Shown piece by piece: positions 56,478 to 64,000 of a DNA stretch of 64,000 nt (position 1 is its first letter; each line of letters begins with the position of its first letter). A program made the position numbers and the translations under genes. The notes under the pieces are model-generated. The model worked only from the letters and a program-made list of their open reading frames with translations, ran no database searches and was not told where the DNA came from. This stretch comes from Tritrichomonas musculus (taxonomy: Eukaryota > Parabasalia > Tritrichomonadida > Tritrichomonadidae). The DNA lies in NCBI GenBank assembly GCA_039105265.1, contig JAPFFF010000044.1, positions 744,001-808,000 of the forward strand, written 5' to 3'.

Positions 56478-59400
56478 TTACTGTAATGAATGTATTACAT
56501 TCTTAGTGTTATCTGCAGCTAAGATACCATTTGATGTAAAGAATGACGAGTTAATCAATATGTAATTAACTGTTGCATTAATCACGAAATTGCTGTTATT
56601 ACTTAATGGAAATTCAATATTGTTTAACCAGATCTTAGTTGGTTCACATTGATATTCAAACTTAGGTGAATTATTAACGTTGAATGATATATTGATTTTG
56701 ATTTCGTTTACACTGGTAACATTATCTCTGGTTTCATTATAAGTCAAATAGAGTGTTCCATCATATTCGTCAAGTTGTTTCTCGAATTGATAATGAATGG
56801 TATTACTATTCGTTATATTGAATGTATACTCGATTCGTGCTATTTTATTCATCAACGCGTTTAACTTAGTTTTTAATGCTGCATTCTCTCTCTCTAAATT
56901 TGAAATTTTGCTATTTATCGATACGATACTAGATACATGTTCGCCTACTAGAATAGCTAAATCTTGTTGAGATTTGGATGTATTATCTATCCTTGTCTTC
57001 AGTTCATCATTTTCACTTTTCAATGCATAATTGGTCAAATCAACAGGTACAGGAATTTCACTCTTCAATGCTATTTTATCTTGCTTCAATATTTTTTCCG
57101 CTAATATTAATTTGGTATCAAAAGAGTCTTCCCCATTATCGATGTAAAAGCATTGACCATTACTATCGCTTTTATAATAGGTCAAGTAATAGGTTGTTCC
57201 ATCAATTTCAACATCGACATTAACTCCATCTTCAGTGATAACACCATTATAATCAAACAAATAATCAAACTCTTTTACAAAGCCATCGTTATTTGATATT
57301 GTTCCAACAAGGCGAGTTCCACTAGTCAATTTTATTTTGACTTCCCACGTTCCTGAACTATCTTGTACATTTTCAAAAGGCACTTCAATAGATTCTTTGT
57401 ATATCAAATCATTTTTGCTTCGATATTTTGCATCCGCTTCCTCTTTTGTATACAGGTTATCCATATTAACCATATTATTTTTTAATTCATCTAATGCTTC
57501 ATTTACTTCATCAACAGTTGGGAATTCATTTAATGTAGTAGCTAGAGCTGTATCATTCTTTTCTATCTGCTCATGTAATGTATCTATCTTCTTATGTAAA
57601 GCATCTATATCACAAGTATAGGCTAAATCATTTGGGGTAAATTCCATTCTTCTTTTTGCTGTATTTTCTTTAATCTGTATTCCACCAACCCTATGTTTAT
57701 TTGGGTTTGATATAACAAATGTTTTGTCATTCATAGTGCAGCTAGGAAAATCAGTTGTTCCTTGATAATTAATTGTTCCATCAGTAATATTAATAGTAAC
57801 TATATTCTCTTCATAATCAACATCATTGTATTCACTAACTTTTTGCACCAAAAATCGTGCTTTGATTGTTCCATCTGTGATAACATCTTCTGCTTCCAAA
57901 TGGACCTCTCCATTAACAAATTTACCAACAACATCTATTATGTCATCTCTAACCAAATCTGTTGATGACACACTCTTCTCTACAGTAGTCGCTAATGTTT
58001 TTATCATTGGTTTCATCGTATGACGGAATCTCTTACACATATCTATTGTTGATGTTAATGTCATGGCTACTTTAGACGGATCATCAAGTTCATCAGTAAA
58101 GTTTATTTCATTAACAGGTACATACTCCTCATCGCACCAAGCTATTATTGCATTTAATTTATCTTTGTCTGTTGATTTTGCTGTTGATCTTAATAATGAT
58201 CTCTGAATTGGAACAGATACCATATCACCAAAGAATACATCAGCTCCAATATCAGGTAGTTCGTCAGTGAGCTTACCAGCAATGTCTTCTACAACATTTG
58301 TACCAACATCAGACACCTTGGTTACAGTATTTATTAATTCCCTACCCCCAGTTTGTGCTGCTTTAGATGCAAATGATAATGCTTTACCAGCAACACCTAT
58401 ACCAGTAGCACCTAATACACAACCAACAGCACCTAAAGCAATACCTATGTTAGCTTTCATATCTACCTTATCCACTTCTTTTTGTAAATATTTTGTCTTC
58501 GCTGCTTGTTCTGCCATCTCTGAGTTCAATGTCTCTACATTGTTCTTTATATCTTTCACGTCATAAGAAACCACATCAACAGTATTTGTAACCATGTTTA
58601 GATCTGATCGCATAGTCATAATGTTATCAGCTGTAATTATCTTCGAAGAAGTAATATTGAAGTCCGTATACAAAGTTGTGGCTGCATCTGGTCTTGGAGT
58701 AATCTCATAAAATTGTTGTTGAATAATGTACTTAAAAGCATTTGTTGTTGGATCCCAGTTAACTTCTTCTATAGGATCCGTGTACTGTTGACGTAAATAG
58801 AGTTCGATATCTCTAGTCGCTATGTTAATGTTACTGCTGGACCAATAATAGTTAATTTTTTCAATACTATCTAATTCAGCAATCAAATCTATGTCGTACC
58901 CATAATGTTCGTTCTTATGTAGTTCATCCCATCTAAAAGTAAGCCTGTTACTCGCTCCATCAAGTGACATATCGTAAACAATTTTGTCTATACGGTTCAA
59001 CAACGACTCTACCTCTTCTTTATTACTGTTTTGGATCTGTAATTGTAGCGGTAAATAATCGTATCCTTCTTTAGTATATATCTCTACTGTTGAATCACAT
59101 CTATCTATTTCTATGCTATGTGCAGAACCATTTGCCTCTGTACCATCTTTGAACAACAACTTTGTAGTGCCATTGGCGAACATCACTTTCATGAAATTTT
59201 CATTAGTATCATCCAACAACATCTTATTCCATTCACTACGTTTGCATCTGACATAGCATCCACTTGCTCCATAATTATTTTTGTTTACACGAAGATATTG
59301 CTTACTGCTCTCTATTTTCCCATTGCTACGTCCTTGCATGTTCTCTCCAACCCATTTTGTTCCATCCCATATTAGGCTCCATCTATTACCAAAACAGTGT

Positions 59401-60146
59401 TCAGTAAATGTAAAATTAAGGTTAATGGGTATTGTATAATCATTTGGAATTCGATATATCATCTTGTAGTAATCAACTGAGTCGACATTCACTGTAGTTA
59501 CGACACTTGGTTTATAAAAGTAATGAACATCTGATTCATACAACTGAAGAGCATTACGCGCATCTATTACATCACACTTGACTACTGGCTTCTTCGCAAC
59601 CATCGAGTCTTGCTTTAGTAAGTACTGTATCGATAGCTCCCCATTCATGTATAATGAATATGGATTCACACCGAGTCTAGTATCAAATGCTATAAAGAAC
59701 TCAGGGCCGAATGTAGTCCAATGTGTGACCATACATTTAAGATCAGTACGACATGTAATACACGGACCTTTTGCTTGATGATTTTCAACGTATGCAGTAA
59801 ATTCTTTCACTAGATTGCCTTCATAATCGTATATCACTTCTTTCCTAAGTATGAATTTGAATACGACAGTTACGTCAGGAGCAGCTATTATCTTATTTAG
59901 TACGTCATTTGACATATTAATTTTCAGGATGTTGTAGTTAGCCATCGACAGTGATTCATCTTTATAGGCTGTTATGTTCTCATTTTTGATTTCATATTCA
60001 GGATAACCTTCTACTTCTTCAAACCAGCTTCCTCCTTGTACATATCCATCCAAATCACTCAGCGTTAATAATTCACTTCCTTTCCTAGTAGCATCTCCTA
60101 CCTTAAATTGTATGTCTCCAATGAATTTTGTTGTCGTCTCGTCCAT
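56478..60146 (-). CDS. Giant fibre/membrane-type element protein (fused form)
   Basis: A 1,222-residue protein. Residues ~1-480 are beta-rich, with HCFGNRWSLIWDGTKWVGENMQG. A conserved helix follows (SKIITADNIMTMRSDLNMV), then a coiled coil and a Gly/Ala-rich hydrophobic stretch (IGIALGAVGCVLGATGIGV). Next comes a helical block (LNAIIAWCDEEY, STIDMCKRFRHTMKPMIKTL). The end has fibre-like YALKSENDELKTR repeats, a coiled coil and a beta-rich tip. The first and middle parts match the two neighbouring proteins separately. TTTTTTTGG lies 6 bases before the ATG. Likely a surface or entry-related structural protein, by inference. Confidence 0.65.
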   Translation of the reverse strand: MDETTTKFIGDIQFKVGDATRKGSELLTLSDLDGYVQGGSWFEEVEGYPEYEIKNENITAYKDESLSMANYNILKINMSNDVLNKIIAAPDVTVVFKFILRKEVIYDYEGNLVKEFTAYVENHQAKGPCITCRTDLKCMVTHWTTFGPEFFIAFDTRLGVNPYSLYMNGELSIQYLLKQDSMVAKKPVVKCDVIDARNALQLYESDVHYFYKPSVVTTVNVDSVDYYKMIYRIPNDYTIPINLNFTFTEHCFGNRWSLIWDGTKWVGENMQGRSNGKIESSKQYLRVNKNNYGASGCYVRCKRSEWNKMLLDDTNENFMKVMFANGTTKLLFKDGTEANGSAHSIEIDRCDSTVEIYTKEGYDYLPLQLQIQNSNKEEVESLLNRIDKIVYDMSLDGASNRLTFRWDELHKNEHYGYDIDLIAELDSIEKINYYWSSSNINIATRDIELYLRQQYTDPIEEVNWDPTTNAFKYIIQQQFYEITPRPDAATTLYTDFNITSSKIITADNIMTMRSDLNMVTNTVDVVSYDVKDIKNNVETLNSEMAEQAAKTKYLQKEVDKVDMKANIGIALGAVGCVLGATGIGVAGKALSFASKAAQTGGRELINTVTKVSDVGTNVVEDIAGKLTDELPDIGADVFFGDMVSVPIQRSLLRSTAKSTDKDKLNAIIAWCDEEYVPVNEINFTDELDDPSKVAMTLTSTIDMCKRFRHTMKPMIKTLATTVEKSVSSTDLVRDDIIDVVGKFVNGEVHLEAEDVITDGTIKARFLVQKVSEYNDVDYEENIVTINITDGTINYQGTTDFPSCTMNDKTFVISNPNKHRVGGIQIKENTAKRRMEFTPNDLAYTCDIDALHKKIDTLHEQIEKNDTALATTLNEFPTVDEVNEALDELKNNMVNMDNLYTKEEADAKYRSKNDLIYKESIEVPFENVQDSSGTWEVKIKLTSGTRLVGTISNNDGFVKEFDYLFDYNGVITEDGVNVDVEIDGTTYYLTYYKSDSNGQCFYIDNGEDSFDTKLILAEKILKQDKIALKSEIPVPVDLTNYALKSENDELKTRIDNTSKSQQDLAILVGEHVSSIVSINSKISNLERENAALKTKLNALMNKIARIEYTFNITNSNTIHYQFEKQLDEYDGTLYLTYNETRDNVTSVNEIKINISFNVNNSPKFEYQCEPTKIWLNNIEFPLSNNSNFVINATVNYILINSSFFTSNGILAADNTKNVIHSLQ

Positions 60147-60152
60147 TTAAGT

Positions 60153-60161
60153 CCAAAAAAA
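60153..60161 (-). promoter_or_regulatory. T-tract promoter motif of 56478-60146 gene
   Basis: TTTTTTTGG, six bases, then the ATG at 60146: the same form as at the intact element's integrase, showing the motif is shared by another element. Confidence 0.5.
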
Positions 60162-60173
60162 TAATTCTCTATT

Positions 60174-62090
60174 CTACTCTATATTTGCGCACTTCTTCTC
60201 TAATGTAGCAAGTCTTGTCTCAAGAGTATCAATATATGCATCCTTCTGGTCTATCATTTCCTTCACTTCTGCTTTAGTAATATAAGCAGTCATATCTATA
60301 TCTTCTAATGGATGCTTATTATCGAGTTCTTTTATTTTCTCGCACATGAATGCTATTGTACCCTTTAAAGTATCGCGATATGTCTTTGCAATATTAATAC
60401 ATGTATCAAATGAAACCATCATCTTATCAGCATCCTTCATTGTTATTTCAAGTTCGGGTTCATCATCTGTTTCTTCATGATATGCCCATGCAAGAATCTT
60501 TTCTAATACATCTTCCTCTGCTAATGTTTCTGGGTTATCATTACGACGGAACCAACTTGGAATATTAAATAATCCTATTCTATTTGCTACATATGCTTCT
60601 GCTGCTACCCCTGCTATAGCTGCTGCATCACCAGGATGATGTCTAACAAACTGCCATTGACCATGTAAGAACCTTCTAGCAACATAACCTACTGCTCCCA
60701 TAATAACCTGGGTAGTTGCACTTATAACACCATCTTGTTGGTACATTTCTATCACTCCATTCACAATATTAATTACATGTAGTCTTCTTCTATCTATTGT
60801 AGCAACTACATTTCCATTATATAGTACTTGTGTTATTTCTTCACCAGTTGTTTCATCTAATGTGTCATTAAAAGCTAAAAGATTACCATGAGAATAAATA
60901 TTATCCATTAGTTCTCCTCTTTGTTCATCACTCATTTGTTCTATCATTCTTGCTGTTATTGCTGGTGTTGTTCCTGGTACTGTCCAAGTATCTGTTGTGG
61001 CAACAAGGTCATAATGCTGATATCTAACTCCATTTGCATTGACTTCTATTTGTGAATTTATTCCAACAAATCGTACTTGACCTCCACTAATATTTGCTGT
61101 TGTTGGAGCAGAATAATCAATAGTAGCAACAATTGGGTCAATAGTCTCTCCTCTATGGTCAATAATATTTATCCATGCCTCCATTGTTTGGTCATTCAAG
61201 TAAGGTTCTAAACCAATATCTCCATTTTGAACAAATGGTAAATTTAGTCTATCTTGCATCGATAATTGTTCAATATCTCTCGCTGTGTATGTTGTTCCAT
61301 CCCATTCTATTGACCAATTATTATCAGTAGCTCTATGTATTCTATCTGTCATCTCAATATCAGCTGGCCTTATTAGAGTCCTTCGTTGAAATACATTATT
61401 ATGGATAATGAGTTGGTCATTATAAAACAAATCATATACATTAAACCACTCTCTTCCATGATATTGGATACGTAAGATATCAGGATGATTAGCAACTAAT
61501 GCATTTCGTTCTTCTCTTGTCAAATCAGCTATGTCTTCTAAGGTATACTGAGTTCCAGCAATATCAATAACAGGAACTTGATTCCTAAGTGCAATCGTAG
61601 TTGATGCTGTATTTGTCATTGTAGTCTGTGGTACAGTTATATCTGTTCGAATCTCATCTGTTTCATCTGTAACAACTTGTGGCTGAACTTCTCTATGAGT
61701 TCTCACTAATGATTGTTCAGTGGTTGTGATAGTATTAGTTGCATTATCAGTATCATTATCAGTTATTGTAATCGAGGATGAATTAATATTTAATGTTTCA
61801 GTTCCATTCGTATCTGGTCTATTCCTAAAGAAGTGTAAGACATTCGAACCAAGTGTAGCAATAGCATTTCCTAACTGAGTTAGTGCATGTGTTGTCGAAA
61901 GGACAACCTGTGTTGCTGAAAATGTTGAAATAGCTCCAGCCACAGGTATTTGAACAGTTGTTGTAGTTGGCAAAAATCTTTCCATAGTCATCTTATCAGC
62001 CTTCAAATCAACATTCACCAAAAACTTACCTTGAAAGCCACTACCTCCATCACCTGGATATCCTACCTCCACCTCCACCTCCTCCACCAT
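60174..62090 (-). CDS. Large element protein with internal ~90-residue repeats (split-form C-part)
   Basis: Up to 638 residues; its first ~13 codons overlap the upstream gene by 41 bases, and an internal Met at ~34-36 (MTMERFLP) is an alternative start. Three internal units carry similar cores: TLEDIADLTREERNALVANHPDI, TARDIEQLSMQDRLNL and TARMIEQMSDEQRGELMDN. The C-terminal helices (VLEKILAWAYHEE, FDTCINIAKTYRDTLKGTIAFMCEKI) match the middle of the 1,222-residue neighbour. The end is a coiled coil. The family is unknown; a structural role is inferred from the neighbour. Confidence 0.6.
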   Translation of the reverse strand: MVEEVEVEVGYPGDGGSGFQGKFLVNVDLKADKMTMERFLPTTTTVQIPVAGAISTFSATQVVLSTTHALTQLGNAIATLGSNVLHFFRNRPDTNGTETLNINSSSITITDNDTDNATNTITTTEQSLVRTHREVQPQVVTDETDEIRTDITVPQTTMTNTASTTIALRNQVPVIDIAGTQYTLEDIADLTREERNALVANHPDILRIQYHGREWFNVYDLFYNDQLIIHNNVFQRRTLIRPADIEMTDRIHRATDNNWSIEWDGTTYTARDIEQLSMQDRLNLPFVQNGDIGLEPYLNDQTMEAWINIIDHRGETIDPIVATIDYSAPTTANISGGQVRFVGINSQIEVNANGVRYQHYDLVATTDTWTVPGTTPAITARMIEQMSDEQRGELMDNIYSHGNLLAFNDTLDETTGEEITQVLYNGNVVATIDRRRLHVINIVNGVIEMYQQDGVISATTQVIMGAVGYVARRFLHGQWQFVRHHPGDAAAIAGVAAEAYVANRIGLFNIPSWFRRNDNPETLAEEDVLEKILAWAYHEETDDEPELEITMKDADKMMVSFDTCINIAKTYRDTLKGTIAFMCEKIKELDNKHPLEDIDMTAYITKAEVKEMIDQKDAYIDTLETRLATLEKKCANIE

Positions 62091-64000
62091 TTCCTCCTGG
62101 CCCAGGGAATGGTGTTGTTTGATATGTATTAATATTTACTGAGTTATTGGACATATTTAATGTTGAGAGTACCCCTGCAATCGATACTACTGAAGCTAGA
62201 ATATTTAAAATCGTATTTGCAACTGATATACCTTGTTTAATGCTATCAGTATATTCATTATACATGGCTTGAATTCTCATTTGCTCAGCTAGATTATCAA
62301 CTGTCTGTTTCAATAAAGCATAATCATATTGCAATATGTCAGTAATTCCTCCAACAACATTTAAGTCTCTTCTCATCGTCATGATATTATCAGCCCATAT
62401 AATCTTTGATGAATAAATATTTAAATCTGTTGATATAGTTGAACAGTTTCTTGGATCTGGTTCTACTTCATAAAATTGTTCTTGTAAGATTATGTTAAAT
62501 GGATTAACTTTTACATCAAATTCAAATAATTCTTTTTCCATGTATATTCGAATGTTCTTATGATTAAATCCTTCAATGATTTTAATGGAATACCTTTTTT
62601 CTCGATGATAATTAAATGATTCTAGACAAGGATTTGATCCATAAGTGTGCATGACTCCAGAATTAATACAGTGTTCAGGATGACAATCCCATTTTAATTC
62701 TGTTATGTTTCCATTAATATTTAAATCTGCATAAACATATAATCCGTCTTCTTCTTGTAATCCGCTTGGTGCATCAACATACATTCTAGCTTGTTCATAT
62801 TTATTTCCATCTTGTGTGAAAGTACCTGAACTGCTAGGATCAAAAACTGCAGTTGTTCCTACGTTTAATATGGTTCCATCTTTCTTAACAACTCTCCAAT
62901 TTGTAAGATAGTCTTTTAGTATGTGAGCATAATTATCATCATCTGTTAAATCTTCTTTTATTGTTCCTTTTATCCATTTCCCAATTAGTTCGTTCTTTTT
63001 GATTATTATTGCTGGAGCTCCGCTATTATTATTCATGTATGATATTTTTGCTGTAAACACATTTTGACAGTTATTTCCTGTCCAATTTTTTCCATCCCAT
63101 ATTAATTCCCAAGTGTGCCTAAATAAATAGTCCTTGAACCTAAATACCATATTCAATGATAAATCATAATCAGGGTCAATATCCCATCTCATACAATAAT
63201 AATTGGATTCTTCATATACCTGAGATGGTCTATATAAATATAATTGATCTGATTCCTTCAAGGTAAAATACTTGGAGTCAGTTGATGGAGTAGAGGGAAC
63301 AACATCATAGATTGCTTGATATTTGGAGACCAATGAGTTATATTGATTTCGAAATACTTCTAATATATCATCATCAATCTCAATTACAATTTTATTTCCA
63401 TCAGGGTCAACAATATCAAAGCTATTTTCATCATCAGTATTAACAACGTCATTATCATCAACTTCAAGTGTACGAGCATGAGGAGCAGGAGGATGTCGTG
63501 TAATCTTATTTAAAATCCATTGGGCACCTCTTCCTATTGGTTCGAAAAGGGCAGCTATTAGAATTACACATAAACAAAATGCCCCAACGCCTAAACCCCC
63601 AGCGATTGCATATACAAGTATTACATAAACATACAGAATTAAATCAGAATAACCTCCTATATATTGCCAAAATTGAGCATCTATCCAATTTCCGCCTATC
63701 TGTATAATATTATTAACTAAATTTGGGTAGTTCATGATAAAATCAACTATGAAGTGCCATAAGTTGCTCCAAAATAATGTAAATGAGCTATATGCTATTT
63801 TAATCATTCGAATTCCTTCATTCTTTAATTCATCAATTTTGTTATTAAGTCTTGGTGTCAATTCTTTTATCTCATCAATGACCTGATGCAAATCTACATC
63901 CTTAAAGTCAGCATCTGCATCTTCTCCTCCAATATAAAAGATTACCCCCACTTTTTCATTATCTTTAACAGCTTCATATGCAATATCCACAATACTATCA
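62050..64000 (-). CDS. Large membrane/fibre-type element protein, N-terminus beyond window
   Basis: At least 649 residues; the frame is open to the window edge and the GTG at 63990 is not a credible start, so the true start lies beyond. It has hydrophobic segments at ~100-170 (LILYVYVILVYAIAGGLGVGAFCLCVILIAALF). A beta-rich region carries YLFRHTWELIWDGKNWTGNN, and SSKIIWADNIMTMRRDLNVV follows; both match the 1,222-residue neighbour. The protein ends with a hydrophobic helix and a Pro/Gly-rich tail including eight consecutive glycines. The tail overlaps the start of the next gene. Confidence 0.6.
   Translation of the reverse strand, partial: DSIVDIAYEAVKDNEKVGVIFYIGGEDADADFKDVDLHQVIDEIKELTPRLNNKIDELKNEGIRMIKIAYSSFTLFWSNLWHFIVDFIMNYPNLVNNIIQIGGNWIDAQFWQYIGGYSDLILYVYVILVYAIAGGLGVGAFCLCVILIAALFEPIGRGAQWILNKITRHPPAPHARTLEVDDNDVVNTDDENSFDIVDPDGNKIVIEIDDDILEVFRNQYNSLVSKYQAIYDVVPSTPSTDSKYFTLKESDQLYLYRPSQVYEESNYYCMRWDIDPDYDLSLNMVFRFKDYLFRHTWELIWDGKNWTGNNCQNVFTAKISYMNNNSGAPAIIIKKNELIGKWIKGTIKEDLTDDDNYAHILKDYLTNWRVVKKDGTILNVGTTAVFDPSSSGTFTQDGNKYEQARMYVDAPSGLQEEDGLYVYADLNINGNITELKWDCHPEHCINSGVMHTYGSNPCLESFNYHREKRYSIKIIEGFNHKNIRIYMEKELFEFDVKVNPFNIILQEQFYEVEPDPRNCSTISTDLNIYSSKIIWADNIMTMRRDLNVVGGITDILQYDYALLKQTVDNLAEQMRIQAMYNEYTDSIKQGISVANTILNILASVVSIAGVLSTLNMSNNSVNINTYQTTPFPGPGGNGGGGGGGGRISR

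Noticed and set aside
1..64000. CRISPR arrays, bacterial operons, introns
   Set aside because: No regularly spaced repeats. The gene style is eukaryotic host plus Mavericks. I saw no trichomonad-type intron signals interrupting the genes described.

Overview
The window looks like nuclear DNA of a parabasalid protist, most likely a trichomonad close to Tritrichomonas or Trichomonas. Reasons: intron-free genes, extremely AT-rich intergenic DNA, trichomonad-type initiator motifs (TCA-Y-T/A, as in TCATTT) 8-20 nt before several start codons, BspA-type leucine-rich repeats, and large Maverick/Polinton elements. All calls rest on reading the sequence and on remembered family features; no database search was possible.

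Region 1 (1-21,360) is host sequence. It holds a >2,100-residue DMXL/Rav1 (RAVE complex, V-ATPase assembly) gene running off the left edge, a decayed cysteine synthase gene beside an intact phosphoglycerate dehydrogenase (two steps of the trichomonad cysteine route), a kinase / BspA-LRR / tubulin-tyrosine-ligase-like fusion, a nucleoside diphosphate kinase with a Cys-rich leader, a small DUF2188 protein of bacterial type, a tail-anchored J-protein like DNAJB12/14, a multi-pass membrane protein, and two copies of a C2-like gene on a ~1.05 kb direct duplication.

Region 2 (21,360-27,350) is a gene-poor, very AT-rich stretch with a 30-bp perfect palindrome, a ~1.6 kb foldback element with ~450-bp arms, and short repeats. 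It ends in a G+C-richer patch that contains a Maverick-like terminus.

Region 3 (27,736-49,195) is a complete 21,460-bp Maverick/Polinton. It has 188-bp terminal inverted repeats that I read as identical, a perfect 6-bp target duplication (AACGTG), and intact genes for protein-primed DNA polymerase B (with an HNH insertion), retrovirus-like integrase, major capsid protein, packaging ATPase, a phage-tail-fibre-like protein, an HNH homing endonuclease, a pVI-like small protein and about a dozen unrecognised proteins. Many of its genes share a T-tract-plus-G motif 6-12 nt before the ATG, unlike the host initiator. Small GC-rich hairpins are scattered through it, several inside open reading frames.

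Region 4 (27,348-27,735 and 49,202-~53,640) is an older, related Maverick into which the intact one jumped. The insertion split its tail-type gene near codon 15. Its capsid gene has a frameshift, its integrase a nonsense codon, and another gene is truncated.

Region 5 (53,987-64,000) carries a different integrase paired with an unrecognised gene. A Maverick-like terminus follows near 56,153, then three very large minus-strand fibre/membrane-type proteins whose domains are arranged as one fused and two split versions. The last one runs off the right edge.
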